From contig NZ_BOPB01000005.1 of NCBI RefSeq assembly GCF_016863535.1, positions 1-64,000 on the forward strand: a stretch of DNA of 64,000 nucleotides. Direction: 5' to 3'. Below the pieces are notes generated by a model. The model was not told the DNA's origin, ran no database searches, and was given only the letters and a program-made list of their open reading frames with translations. A program made the position numbers and the translations under genes. Shown one piece after another: positions 52,373 to 61,426 of the stretch (positions within the stretch are counted from its first letter, which is position 1; each line of letters starts with the position of its first letter). The stretch comes from Micromonospora lutea. Lineage in GTDB: Bacteria > Actinomycetota > Actinomycetes > Mycobacteriales > Micromonosporaceae.

Positions 52373-53320
52373 TCACCCGCCGGGTCGACTCCACTGCGCG
52401 ACGGCGGCGGCCTCGGTGGCCTCGGCCGCCGCGCGTTCGGTCCACGGGCTCACCGCCGGTGGCCGCTGCCGGGGCATCAGCGGCTCGTGCATCGGCACGT
52501 ACACCCGGGCGTCGACCGCCTCGGCCAGCAGCAGTGCGGCCACCAGGCTGCTCGGCCGCCGGGTCGGGTCGTCGGCGAGGCAGCGCAGGCACAGATCGGC
52601 CACCTCAGCGGGTAGCCCGGGCACCTCGGGCAGCGGGCGTGGCGCCTGACGTTCCTGGCGCCCGAGCAGCTGGCCGACGGTGTCCGCCGGGTGCGGCAGG
52701 CGTCCCGAGAGGCAGTAGTAGAGGAGGACCCCGAGGGCGTAGATGTCCGCCGCCGGGGTCGCCGGTGCCCGGTGCAGCTGTTCCGGCGCCAGATACGCGG
52801 GCGTACCGACGACGATGCCGTCCGGCGTGGTGTCGGTGGCGCCGGCAGGGGTGGCGATGCCGAAGTCGAGCACCTTCACTCCTGACGGGGTGAGCATCAC
52901 GTTGGCCGGCTTGATGTCGCGGTGCACGATGCCGTGCGCATGTGCCGCAGCCAGCGCGGCGCACACCTCCGCGCAGACGCGTACCGCGATCCGCCAGTCC
53001 AGCGGGCCGGCCCGGAGATGCGCGGCGAGGGTCTGTCCCTCGGCCAGCTCCATCACGATGTACGGCAGTTCCCGGCCCACCCCGGTGGCGCAGGTGCCGA
53101 AGTCGTGCACGCTGGCCACGTTGGGATGGACCAGGCGGGCCGCGGAACGGGCCTCACCGCGGATCCGCTCCACCGAGGCCGTCTCGTCCGGTTGACCGGG
53201 CGAGACGAGCTTCACCGCGACCGACCGGTCCAACACGATGTCGTGCGCCCGCCACACCTCAGACATGCCGCCGAGGCCGACGCGCTGTTCGAGCCGATAG
53301 CGCCCGTCCAGCGTACGCAT
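52373..53320 (-). CDS. soluble Ser/Thr protein kinase
   Basis: This is a 315-residue eukaryotic-type kinase without membrane helix. The glycine loop is VGLGGMSEVW. K37 (VAVK), catalytic D135 (HRDIKPAN), DFG Asp152 and the APE-type motif (YLAPEQL) are intact. The C-tail of about 50 residues is short and partly Pro-rich. GGAGG precedes ATG 53320. It stands alone; no phosphatase or FHA protein is next to it, so its substrate is unknown. Confidence 0.92.
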   Translation of the reverse strand: MRTLDGRYRLEQRVGLGGMSEVWRAHDIVLDRSVAVKLVSPGQPDETASVERIRGEARSAARLVHPNVASVHDFGTCATGVGRELPYIVMELAEGQTLAAHLRAGPLDWRIAVRVCAEVCAALAAAHAHGIVHRDIKPANVMLTPSGVKVLDFGIATPAGATDTTPDGIVVGTPAYLAPEQLHRAPATPAADIYALGVLLYYCLSGRLPHPADTVGQLLGRQERQAPRPLPEVPGLPAEVADLCLRCLADDPTRRPSSLVAALLLAEAVDARVYVPMHEPLMPRQRPPAVSPWTERAAAEATEAAAVAQWSRPGG

Positions 53321-53483
53321 CGATCGCCTCCTACCCCTCGTGGTGCCCGCCCGGCGCGCGGGGCCGTGGCCTCGGCACGGTACCCCACCCCCGATCAGGG
53401 CAAACCCGCCTCGAATGGCGGCTGGTGCGTTAGCGTGCGAGCCGGGACGTCCGACGTGCCGGGCGGGCTGGAGGCGGAACGAG

Positions 53484-53708
53484 ATGAGTGAGGTGACCGT
53501 ACGTTTCGTCGGCGGTCCGGCCCACGACCTGGTCCGGTCGTTGCCGGCCGGCCCGGACGGCGCTCCGCCACGGCTGTGGGTGCTGCGCCGGCCGCAGGAT
53601 GCCCCCACGCCGGCAGCGGACCATCTCTACGTGCGGCAACGGCCCGACGGGTCAGGGACCTGGTCGATGCGTTTCCTCCGAACCGACCCGGTCGGCGTGA
53701 CCGAGTGA
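53484..53708 (+). CDS. small hypothetical protein
   Basis: This 74-residue protein is not recognised. The pattern VTVRFVGGPAHDLVRSLPA, LWVLRRP and WSMRFLRTDP suggests a small beta-rich fold. A ribosome site (GGAGG at 53470-53474) and good codon bias support coding. It is divergent from the soluble kinase. A palindromic element follows its stop. Confidence 0.65.
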   Translation: MSEVTVRFVGGPAHDLVRSLPAGPDGAPPRLWVLRRPQDAPTPAADHLYVRQRPDGSGTWSMRFLRTDPVGVTE

Positions 53709-53725
53709 CCCCGCCTCACCCACGA

Positions 53726-53785
53726 GTTGATCAAGAAATTCGGGTCTCCGCCGGAGGTCAGAGCGGGCGAAACCCCTTGATCAAC
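53726..53785. repeat. palindromic intergenic element
   Basis: GTTGATCAAG (53726-53735) and CTTGATCAAC (53776-53785) are perfect 10-bp inverted arms around 40 bp that contain CTCCGCCGGAG. The arms are themselves built on TTGATCAA. Only one copy is seen in this window. It may be a REP/MITE-like element or the terminator of the small gene upstream. Confidence 0.55.
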
Positions 53786-53934
53786 GCGGAAAAGGGGGAG
53801 AAGTGTGCCGTTGTGCCCGACAGGTGACAGTGAGCGGCGTACGGTGACCTAAGTCCGGCTACGTCGCGTGCATCCGAAATGGCGGTAAGCGGCGACTGGT
53901 GCCGGTTCGTGACGGCAGAGGGAAGGAGCGGTCG

Positions 53935-54084
53935 GTGAACCACCTGGCCTACCTGGACGCGGGATCCGGCAGCCTGATCGTGCAGGCGGTGGTCGGCGGG
54001 ATCGCCGGGGTCGCGGTGGCGGCCAAGCTTTACTGGCGCAGACTCGTCAGTCGGTTCCGCCGCCAGCCCACCGACCAGAGCTGA
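53935..54084 (+). CDS. small single-pass membrane protein
   Basis: This 49-residue protein has a YLDAGSGSLIVQAVVGG start, one hydrophobic helix (about 13-33) and a basic C-tail (KLYWRRLVSRFRRQ). The YLDPGSGS-type motif recurs in tiny proteins encoded before surface-glycan methyltransferase/sulfatase pairs. GGAAGGAG 6 nt upstream supports GTG 53935. The next gene begins 9 bp later, so it is the first gene of a three-gene operon. Confidence 0.75.
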   Translation: MNHLAYLDAGSGSLIVQAVVGGIAGVAVAAKLYWRRLVSRFRRQPTDQS

Positions 54085-54093
54085 CCCGAGGCG

Positions 54094-55569
54094 ATGGCGA
54101 TTCCAGACCTGGGCCGATCGACCCGACCGGCCCCGCTCGACGTCGACCCTCGACCAGAGCCCGGTTCCTTCCGCGACCCGGCCAACCGGATCTTTCACGC
54201 CGGCGACGACGTGCTGCGCGCACTCGACCGGACCGCCGCCGCCCACTGGCGTGCCCTCGCCGCCAGCAGTTTCTTCCCACCGCTGCTGGCCGCCGGCAAG
54301 GTCTGTGGCACCGAGGAGTTGCCGCCCGGATCGCCGTTGCGGGACCTGCCGACCCGACCGGCGTCGTCGGACTGGGCGACGGTGCTGCGGCACGAACGCG
54401 TCCCGTTCGTCTCGCACCCGTACGAATGGTCCTTCGCGATGGTGCGCGACGCCGCGCTGCTGCACCTGGAGATCCTCCGGGCCGCCATGTCGGCGGGCTT
54501 CACCACCAAGGACGGCTCGGCGTACAACCTCCAGTGGCGTGGCACCGACCCGATCTTCATCGACGTCGGGTCCTTCATCCCACTGCGGGACGGTGAACCC
54601 TGGGCCGGCTACCGGCAGTTCTGCCAGACGTTGCTCTACCCGCTGATGCTCGGCGCCCATCTGGGGCTGGCGTTCCAACCCTGGCTGCGGGCTCAGATCG
54701 ACGGCATCGATCCGGAGCAGATGGGCCCGCTGTTCCGGGGTACCCGTCGACTGCTGCCCGGGGTGCTCACCCACGTCCACCTGCACGGTTCCGTGCAGCG
54801 TCGCAGCGCCGCCACCAGCACCGCCGACGTACGCGCCCAGCTGCGCGACGCCGGCTACACCCGCGAGCTGGCCCTGGCCACCGTGCGTGGGTTGGAGAAG
54901 CTGGTGCGCCGCCTGGACCATCAGCCGCCGTCCACGCACTGGGTCGACTACCAGCAGACGTGTGGCTACTCCGGCGACGACCGGGCGGGCAAGGAACGCT
55001 TCGTGGCCGCCGCGCTGGCCGTCGCCGATCGGCGTCGACTCGTGCTCGACCTGGGCGCCAACGATGGACGGTACGCCCGCCTCGCCGCCCGGCACGCCGA
55101 CTACGTGGTTGCCGTCGAGCAGGACCCGGCCGTGGTCGACCGGCTGTACCGCACCCTGCGGGGCGAGGGTGAACGGCGGGTGCTGCCGCTGGTGATGGAC
55201 CTGGCGGACCCGTCCCCGGGCGGCGGCTGGCGCGGGGTCGAGCGGGCCTCGTTCGCCGCCCGGGCCAGCGCGGACACCGTGCTCGCCCTGGCCCTGGTGC
55301 ACCACCTGGCGATCGGGCGCAACGTGCCGCTGCCGGAGGTGGTGGCCTGCCTCGCCGGCTTCGCCGCGCCCGGCGGGCGGCTGGTGGTCGAGTTCGTCCA
55401 CCCGGACGACCCGATGGCTGCCCGGTTGCTGGCCAACAAGCCGGACGGGCTCTTCCCCGACTACCGGCGGGACGCCTTCGAGGCGCTGCTCGCCGGCCAC
55501 GGCACCGTCGAGGAGCGGCTGGAGCTGCCCTCGGGCACCCGCACCCTGTACCGGGTGGCCTTTTCGTGA
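54094..55569 (+). CDS. class I SAM-dependent methyltransferase
   Basis: This is a 491-residue protein. The N-terminal half (about 40-270) holds YNLQWRGTDPIFIDVGSF and is a domain typical of large actinobacterial methyltransferases. The C-terminal half is a Rossmann methyltransferase with motif I VLDLGANDGRYARLA, then VAVEQDP and ALALVHHLAIGRNVPL. The substrate is unknown; its coupling to a sulfatase-family membrane enzyme suggests an extracellular glycan or lipid precursor. The stop overlaps the next GTG by 4 bp. Confidence 0.88.
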   Translation: MAIPDLGRSTRPAPLDVDPRPEPGSFRDPANRIFHAGDDVLRALDRTAAAHWRALAASSFFPPLLAAGKVCGTEELPPGSPLRDLPTRPASSDWATVLRHERVPFVSHPYEWSFAMVRDAALLHLEILRAAMSAGFTTKDGSAYNLQWRGTDPIFIDVGSFIPLRDGEPWAGYRQFCQTLLYPLMLGAHLGLAFQPWLRAQIDGIDPEQMGPLFRGTRRLLPGVLTHVHLHGSVQRRSAATSTADVRAQLRDAGYTRELALATVRGLEKLVRRLDHQPPSTHWVDYQQTCGYSGDDRAGKERFVAAALAVADRRRLVLDLGANDGRYARLAARHADYVVAVEQDPAVVDRLYRTLRGEGERRVLPLVMDLADPSPGGGWRGVERASFAARASADTVLALALVHHLAIGRNVPLPEVVACLAGFAAPGGRLVVEFVHPDDPMAARLLANKPDGLFPDYRRDAFEALLAGHGTVEERLELPSGTRTLYRVAFS

Positions 55570-57692
55570 CCGACGGTCCCACCACCGGAGCCGAGGTGAG
55601 CGACCCCGGTGCCGCCGGAACCGGCATCGCGACCGGCGACCCGGTGCCGCAGGGATCCGCCCCCACCGGTACGACCGGGCAGCGGGTCGGCCTCCGACGG
55701 TGGTGGGGTGGGGACGGCTGGCGGGCCGAGGGTCACCGGCTGCTGGAGATCACCGCGCTGGTCGGGCTGGTGATCACCCAGCCGCTGCTGGACATCCTCG
55801 GTCGCAGCCCGGACTTCTTCCTGTTCCACCGGGCCGACCGGGGTGAGATCCTGCTGCTGGTGGCCCTGGTCGCGGTGGTGCCCACGGTGGCTGTCGGGCT
55901 GCTGGGCCTGCTTTCCGGCCTGGCCGGCACCGCGACGCGGAGGCTGATCCACAGCCTGCTGCTCGGGCTGCTGGTCGCCGCGCTGGCGGTGCAGGTGGGC
56001 CGGCACACCACACCGCTGCGGGGCGTACCGCTGCTGCTGGTGGCGCTGGCGGTGGGCGCCGCCGGCGCCGTCGCCCACCGGCGGTGGACGGCGCTCGCGC
56101 GGGTGCTGCGACTGGCGGCCGTCGGGCCGCCGCTCTTCGTCGGGCTGTTTCTGTTCGCCTCGCCGACCGGACCGGTGGTGCTGCCGGTCGGCGACGGCGG
56201 CGCGGCGGGCACCGCGACCGGCAACCGGCACCCGCCGGTGGTGATGCTGATCCTCGACGAGCTTCCGCTGGTCTCCCTGCTCGACACCGACGGTGGCGTC
56301 GACGCGAACCGGTTCCCGCACTTCGCCGAGCTGGCCGCCGCCTCGACCTGGTACCGCAACGCGACCGGAGTCAGCGGATGGACGCCGTACGCCCTGCCGG
56401 CGATGCTGACCGGTCGCTACCCGACGGAGCCGTCCGCACCGCACTACTCGCACTACCCGGACAACCTCTTCACCGCCTTCGGCGGGCTGTACGACATCCG
56501 GGCCGAGGAGAGCATCACCCGGCTGTGCCCACCGAGCCGCTGCGAGCAGCCGGTCACCCCGGAACAGGGGATCGGCGTGCTCGTGCGGGAAACGGGAGGG
56601 CTGCTGCGCCAGGTCACCGCGCCCTACGACAGTCGGATCGACCCGGAGGACTCCTACCGGGAGCGCACCGCCGAGGAGGCCGGCATCGACGCCGCCGAGC
56701 CGGTGCCGACCGACCCGAAGTTCCGCTGGGACAGCCTCAACGTCAACCAGCCGGCCCGGTTCACCAGCTTCCTCAACGGCCTGACCCCGTCGTCGCGGCC
56801 GACCCTGCATTTCCTGCACCTGCTGATGCCCCACTCACCGTGGGCGTTCCTGCCCTCCGGGGCGCGGTACGAGGCCCCGGAGGACTTCCCCAACGAGGGT
56901 GACGGCTGGGTGGACCTGGCCCGCGCCCGGCACCTCGCCCAACTCGGCTACACCGACCGGTTGATCGGCGAGACGATGCGTACGCTGCGTGCCAGCGGGC
57001 TGTGGGACGAGGCGCTCGTGGTGGTCACCGCCGATCACGGGGTCAGTTTCACCAAGGGGGTGCAGGGGCGCGGCGAGGACGCGATCCGGGCCGCCGCCGA
57101 CGAGGTGGCCTGGGTGCCGCTGTTCGTCAAGACGCCCGGCCAGCGCAGCGGGCAGGTCGACGACCGCAACTGGGAACACGTCGATCTGCTGCCCACGGTC
57201 GCCGACGAGGCCGCCATCCGGCTGCCCTGGCGGGTCGACGGTCGGTCCGCCCGGCAGGCGCCGCGCACCGACGCGGGCAAGGTCTTCTACGACCGGCCCT
57301 CGCAACCGATGCCGATCAGCGGCGGGGTACCGGCCGCGCCAGCACCGGCGGTCCCGCATCGGCTGGTCGGCACCGCCGTGGGCCCGGCACCGACCGCGGG
57401 CAGTGCCCGGGTCGGTGGACTGGATGCCTTCCGCGCCGTCGATCCCGACGCGGGCGTGCTGCCCGGCATGATCTGGGGCACCGTCGATGACGACGTCGCC
57501 GACGGCACCGAACTGGCCGTGGCCGTCAACGGCACCGTGGCGGCGGTGGTCCCGGTGGTCGCCCCGGATCCGGGTGGCCGGCGCTTCGCGGCCCTGCTCG
57601 CCGACGACCGGCTCTTCCAGGCCGGTGCCAACCGTCTCGACCTCTACCTGGTCGGCGACGGCAGCGGGCTACGCCAGCTGTCGATCTCCTGA
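55566..57692 (+). CDS. membrane sulfatase/phosphoethanolamine-transferase-like enzyme
   Basis: This 708-residue protein has an N-terminal cytoplasmic stretch, about four or five helices (about 58-210) and an outer alkaline-phosphatase-superfamily domain (about 220-590). Metal-site motifs are LILDELP and TADHGVSF. The nucleophile is expected in GVSGWTPYALPAMLTGRYP, where Thr or Ser replaces the Cys that matures to formylglycine in true sulfatases. It is thus closer to phospho-group transferases such as LtaS/EptA. A C-terminal beta domain (about 600-708) is extra. GTG 55566 overlaps the methyltransferase stop. Confidence 0.85.
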   Translation: MTDGPTTGAEVSDPGAAGTGIATGDPVPQGSAPTGTTGQRVGLRRWWGGDGWRAEGHRLLEITALVGLVITQPLLDILGRSPDFFLFHRADRGEILLLVALVAVVPTVAVGLLGLLSGLAGTATRRLIHSLLLGLLVAALAVQVGRHTTPLRGVPLLLVALAVGAAGAVAHRRWTALARVLRLAAVGPPLFVGLFLFASPTGPVVLPVGDGGAAGTATGNRHPPVVMLILDELPLVSLLDTDGGVDANRFPHFAELAAASTWYRNATGVSGWTPYALPAMLTGRYPTEPSAPHYSHYPDNLFTAFGGLYDIRAEESITRLCPPSRCEQPVTPEQGIGVLVRETGGLLRQVTAPYDSRIDPEDSYRERTAEEAGIDAAEPVPTDPKFRWDSLNVNQPARFTSFLNGLTPSSRPTLHFLHLLMPHSPWAFLPSGARYEAPEDFPNEGDGWVDLARARHLAQLGYTDRLIGETMRTLRASGLWDEALVVVTADHGVSFTKGVQGRGEDAIRAAADEVAWVPLFVKTPGQRSGQVDDRNWEHVDLLPTVADEAAIRLPWRVDGRSARQAPRTDAGKVFYDRPSQPMPISGGVPAAPAPAVPHRLVGTAVGPAPTAGSARVGGLDAFRAVDPDAGVLPGMIWGTVDDDVADGTELAVAVNGTVAAVVPVVAPDPGGRRFAALLADDRLFQAGANRLDLYLVGDGSGLRQLSIS

Positions 57693-57738
57693 TCGGTCGG
57701 GCGCGGCCGATCGGCCGGTACGCCCGGTCCTCGATCGC

Positions 57739-57744
57739 TTGACA
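57739..57744 (+). promoter_or_regulatory. -35 consensus TTGACA upstream of gltA
   Basis: A perfect TTGACA stands in the 237-bp gap before citrate synthase. The matching -10 is not clear at 17-19 nt; a TACGGT at 57875-57880 could be the -10 of a second promoter nearer the gene. Confidence 0.4.
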
Positions 57745-57929
57745 TTTGCACGCTACGTGTGCCTTTCGTACCCGTCCGTCCCGGTCGTCGGGGTTTCCCG
57801 GCGCTTCGGTCGGGAATCGGGTGACGCATGCCTCACCGCCGAACCACGAGGGGCGGTGTCGCCGCAACCGCAATTACGGTAGAAGCGAAGGCAATTCAAC
57901 GTAGATCTGCCGGCGAAGCGAGGAACCAC

Positions 57930-59213
57930 ATGACGGAAGTCAAGCTCGATCACCCCGGCGGGCAGCTGTCGATGCCGGTAATTTCCGCGGTCGAGGGCCC
58001 CGCTGGGATCGGTGTGGGCAAGCTGCTGAAGGAAACCGGGCTGACGACGTACGACCCGGGGTTCGTCAACACCGCCGCCTGTTCGTCCGCCATCACCTAC
58101 ATCGACGGTGACGCGGGCATCCTGCGGTACCGTGGCTACCCCATCGAGCAGCTGGCCGAGAAGAGCTCCTTCCTGGAGGTCTCCTACCTGTTGATCTACG
58201 GTGAGCTGCCGTCCAGCCAGCAACTGACCGAGTTCACCGAGCGGATCCGCCGGCACTCGTTGCTGCACGAGGAGATGCGGCGCTTCTTCGACGGCTTCCC
58301 CCGGGAGGCCCACCCGATGGCGGTGCTCTCCTCGGCCGTCAGCGCCCTGTCCACCTTCTACCAGGACAGCCTCGACCCGTTCGACGCCGAACACGTGGAG
58401 ATGTCCACGTTCCGGCTGATGGCGAAGGTCCCCACCATCGCCTCGTACGCGTACAAGAAGTCCATCGGCCAGCCGCTGCTGTACCCGGACAACGGGCTGA
58501 GCTACGTGGAGAACTTCCTGCGGATGACGTTCGGCGTCCCGGCGGAGCCGTACGACGTCGACCCGGTGATCGCCCGGGTGCTGGACATGCTCTTCGTGCT
58601 GCACGCCGACCACGAGCAGAACTGCTCCACCTCGACGGTGCGGCTGGTGGGCTCCAGCAACGCCAACCTGTTCGCCTCGATCTCGGCCGGCGTCAACGCG
58701 CTGTTCGGCCCGCTGCACGGCGGCGCCAACCAGGCGGTGCTGGAGATGCTGGAGCGGATCCAGGCCGAGGGCGACGACGTGCAGTCGTTCGTCCGCAAGG
58801 TGAAGGACCGCCAGGACGGCGTCAAGCTGATGGGCTTCGGCCACCGGGTCTACAAGAACTACGACCCGCGGGCCGCGATCGTGAAGAAGGCGGCGCAGGA
58901 CGTGCTCGGCCGGATGGCCAAGCCGGACCCGCTGCTGGACATCGCGATGCAGCTGGAGGAGATCGCCCTCGCCGACGACTTCTTCGTCTCCCGGCGGCTC
59001 TACCCGAACGTGGACTTCTACACCGGCCTGATCTACAAGGCCATGGGCTTCCCGACCAAGATGTTCACGGTGCTGTTCGCCCTGGGCCGGCTGCCGGGCT
59101 GGATAGCGCAGTGGCGCGAGATGATCAACGACCCGGAGACCAAGATCGGCCGTCCGCGGCAGGTCTACACCGGCGCCACCCAGCGCGACTACCTCCCCGT
59201 CGAAAAGCGCTGA
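57930..59213 (+). CDS. gltA: citrate synthase
   Basis: This TCA-cycle enzyme condenses acetyl-CoA with oxaloacetate. The 427 residues match the hexameric type II class. The catalytic triad is H263 (PLHGGANQAV), H305 (GFGHRVYKNYDPR) and D362 (YPNVDFYTG), nearly the same numbering as in Escherichia coli GltA. ATG 57930 is chosen from the ribosome site GCGAGGA and the conserved N-terminus (KLDHPGGQLSMPV); the frame upstream to 57828 is not supported. A copy of the dispersed repeat begins 6 nt after the stop. Confidence 0.97.
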   Translation: MTEVKLDHPGGQLSMPVISAVEGPAGIGVGKLLKETGLTTYDPGFVNTAACSSAITYIDGDAGILRYRGYPIEQLAEKSSFLEVSYLLIYGELPSSQQLTEFTERIRRHSLLHEEMRRFFDGFPREAHPMAVLSSAVSALSTFYQDSLDPFDAEHVEMSTFRLMAKVPTIASYAYKKSIGQPLLYPDNGLSYVENFLRMTFGVPAEPYDVDPVIARVLDMLFVLHADHEQNCSTSTVRLVGSSNANLFASISAGVNALFGPLHGGANQAVLEMLERIQAEGDDVQSFVRKVKDRQDGVKLMGFGHRVYKNYDPRAAIVKKAAQDVLGRMAKPDPLLDIAMQLEEIALADDFFVSRRLYPNVDFYTGLIYKAMGFPTKMFTVLFALGRLPGWIAQWREMINDPETKIGRPRQVYTGATQRDYLPVEKR

Positions 59214-59219
59214 CCCGCG

Positions 59220-59271
59220 AAGGAAGGGCACCTTATTAACGCCTGAGGTATAGGAAGGGCCCCTTCCTAAC
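59220..59271 (+). repeat. dispersed intergenic repeat, copy 3
   Basis: This copy begins AAGGAAGGGCACCTTATTAA, identical over 26 bp to copy 1 (6400-6425), then has AGGAAGGG-C-CCCTTCCT, a near-perfect 8-bp hairpin, and ends TAAC. It lies directly after the gltA stop, as copy 1 lies after lon. Confidence 0.85.
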
Positions 59272-59331
59272 ACGTCGTACGACGACGGCCGTCGCACCCG
59301 GATCACGGGGCGGCGGCCGTCGTCGCCTGGC

Positions 59332-59934
59332 TCACCCGGTGCGCTCGGCGTCGACTGCGGCCTTCAGCACCCAGGACGTCAGCCGGGGCCGACCAGGCAG
59401 TGCCGTCCGCCCGGTGCACCAGAGCAGCACGTCGACCGGATCTCCCGCCGGGGCGTGCGGAAAGAGCCGAGCGAGCACCGCCGCGCACTGCGCCGCCGGT
59501 GGCCGCCAGCCGAGCCCGAGCCCCTGGCTGATGTCCCAGGTGTGCACCAGCGTCTCGTTGACCCCCAGCGCGGCGAAACCACCCGGGTCGGTCGGCCCCC
59601 AGTGCCAGCCACGCGCGATCGGGTGCGCCGCGCCCACCGCGGCGCTCAGCAGCCGGCCGCAGGCCGTGACCACGGCGAGCACGTCGCGCGGTGCGGCATC
59701 GTCCCGGACAACCAGGTCGAACGGCAGGTACGCATCGGTCGGACGGGCCGCGACCTGGCCGGCGTAGGCCAGCAGATCGTGGCCGACGTGGACCGCCGTC
59801 GTCCAGCAACTCCAGTCAAGCGTCCCGGCCCGGTGTTCCCGCCAGTCCCGGATCACCTGCGGCGTGAGCACCCGTACCATCTCGGCCACCGCCAGGTCGA
59901 CGTCCCCACCGTCCATCGCATCCATGTCCACCAT
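59332..59934 (-). CDS. DinB-fold maleylpyruvate-isomerase-like protein
   Basis: This is a 200-residue protein with a helical DinB/MDMPI fold. The likely metal ligands are His in TAVHVGHDLLAY and His in ETLVHTWDI, the usual pair of this family. Such proteins are thiol-dependent S-transferases or isomerases, often using mycothiol in actinobacteria. The reaction is unknown. ATG 59934 is used (ATG 59925 is possible). It shares direction with the downstream GT4 gene but is 88 bp away. Confidence 0.75.
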   Translation of the reverse strand: MVDMDAMDGGDVDLAVAEMVRVLTPQVIRDWREHRAGTLDWSCWTTAVHVGHDLLAYAGQVAARPTDAYLPFDLVVRDDAAPRDVLAVVTACGRLLSAAVGAAHPIARGWHWGPTDPGGFAALGVNETLVHTWDISQGLGLGWRPPAAQCAAVLARLFPHAPAGDPVDVLLWCTGRTALPGRPRLTSWVLKAAVDAERTG

Positions 59935-60022
59935 GCTGCCAGCGCCCCCAAGCAGTTTCGGAACAGCGCCCCGACCCGGTGATGGCCAGGGTCGGGGCGA
60001 GTGCGCCCGCGAGCGGAATCGG

Positions 60023-61426
60023 TCAGCGTAGGCCGGCGGCGGCGAGCAGGTTGCCCTCCGGGATCGCCGGCAACGCCCGCCCGTGCGCCATCTGCCGCGC
60101 CGCGTGTTCCGCCGCGAAGGTCGGTGCCTGGGCGATCGCCGCGGCGTACGCCGAGGCGGTGCGGCTGGCGATGGCGGCCCAGCCGTACTGCTCGTGCACC
60201 ATGGCGCGGGCCCGGCGGGCCAACGCCCGGGCACGTTCGGCGTCGGAGAGCAGGGTGTGCACCGCGTCGGTCAGCGCCTCCGGATCGTGCGGCCGGAAGG
60301 TGACCCCGGTGACGCCCGGCTCGACGATCTCGGCGAGCCCGCCGGTCTCGGCGACCGCCAGCGGGGCACCGGCGGCGGCGCCCTCCAGGGCGACCATGCC
60401 GAACGGCTCGTAGATGCTGGGCACGGCGAAGCAGTCCGAGGCGGCCATCACCGCGGGCAGGTCGGTGCCGCCGAGGAAACCAGGCAGGCTGACCGTGTCG
60501 GTCAGGCCGAGCCGGTGCACGTCGGCCTCCAGTTCACCCCGGTACGGACCGTCGCCGACGATCACCGCACGCAGCCCCGGGTGCCGTTCCCGCAGCCGGG
60601 GCAGCCCGGCGATCAGGTGCTGCACACCCTTCTCGTAGACCAGCCGGCCGGCGAAGGTGACCAGCGGCCCGTCCCCGGCGAAGCGGGCGCGCGCCTTCGC
60701 CACGGCGGCTGCGGAAACCCGCCAGCGGTGCGGCTCCACCCCGTTGGGCACCACGTCGACCCGGCCGGTCGGCACGCCGAACAGGCCGGTCACCTCCTCG
60801 CGCATGTAGCCGGAGCAGACGATGACCCGGTTCGACTCGCCACCCAGCCAGTGTTCGACGCCGTGGATGGTGCGGTTCATCTCCTCGGGTAGCCAGCCTT
60901 GGTGTCGGCCGGCTTCGGTGGCGTGGATGGTGGTGATCAGGGGGAGGTCGAGGTGGTCGCGCAGGGTGATGGCGGTGTGGGCGACGAGCCAGTCGTGGGC
61001 GTGGATGACGTCGTAGGTGTGGGTGGCGGTGGCGCGTAGGGCGGTGCGGGTGAGGGTGTGGTTGAAGGCCATGGTCCAGGCGAGTAGGGATCCGGTGGCC
61101 AGGGGGAAGGTGACGGGGTCTTCGGCGGCGCGGACGATGCGTACGCCGTCGAGGTATTCCTCCAGGGGTGCGTTGTCGGCGTGGCGGGTGACGACGGTGA
61201 CCTGGTGACCGGCGGCGGCCAGGGCCACCGACAGCGCGTGCACGTGCCGACCCAGGCCGCCGACGAGCACCGGCGGGTACTCCCACGACAGCATCAGGAT
61301 GCGCTTTGCCGGCGACCCGGCGGTGGGGCCGGACAGCCCCGGGACCTGAGGGCGCGAGGTGAGCGTGGGGCGGTGGACGCGGTCCGGAGCGGTGGCGCTT
61401 CGCCCACCGACCCGCAGAGTGGTCAC
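60023..61426 (-). CDS. GT4 alpha-glucan glycosyltransferase (Rv3032/GlgA-like)
   Basis: This is a cytoplasmic GT-B enzyme, 467 residues. A 48-residue Pro/Arg N-tail precedes the fold, which begins RILMLSWEYPPVLVGGLGRHV, the start typical of mycobacterial Rv3032-like alpha-1,4-glucosyltransferases. The donor site is VYEKGVQHLI and YEPFGMVALEGAAAG, with the E-x7-E pattern. It probably extends glycogen or a related alpha-glucan from a nucleotide-sugar, consistent with divergent glgX. GTG 61426 has GGAG about 9 nt upstream. Residues about 73-192 (60850-61205) are encoded in a different codon style from the flanks. Confidence 0.85.
   Translation of the reverse strand: MTTLRVGGRSATAPDRVHRPTLTSRPQVPGLSGPTAGSPAKRILMLSWEYPPVLVGGLGRHVHALSVALAAAGHQVTVVTRHADNAPLEEYLDGVRIVRAAEDPVTFPLATGSLLAWTMAFNHTLTRTALRATATHTYDVIHAHDWLVAHTAITLRDHLDLPLITTIHATEAGRHQGWLPEEMNRTIHGVEHWLGGESNRVIVCSGYMREEVTGLFGVPTGRVDVVPNGVEPHRWRVSAAAVAKARARFAGDGPLVTFAGRLVYEKGVQHLIAGLPRLRERHPGLRAVIVGDGPYRGELEADVHRLGLTDTVSLPGFLGGTDLPAVMAASDCFAVPSIYEPFGMVALEGAAAGAPLAVAETGGLAEIVEPGVTGVTFRPHDPEALTDAVHTLLSDAERARALARRARAMVHEQYGWAAIASRTASAYAAAIAQAPTFAAEHAARQMAHGRALPAIPEGNLLAAAGLR

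Noticed and set aside
55566..57692. True arylsulfatase
   Set aside because: The nucleophile position lacks the Cys needed for formylglycine and the CxPxR motif is absent.
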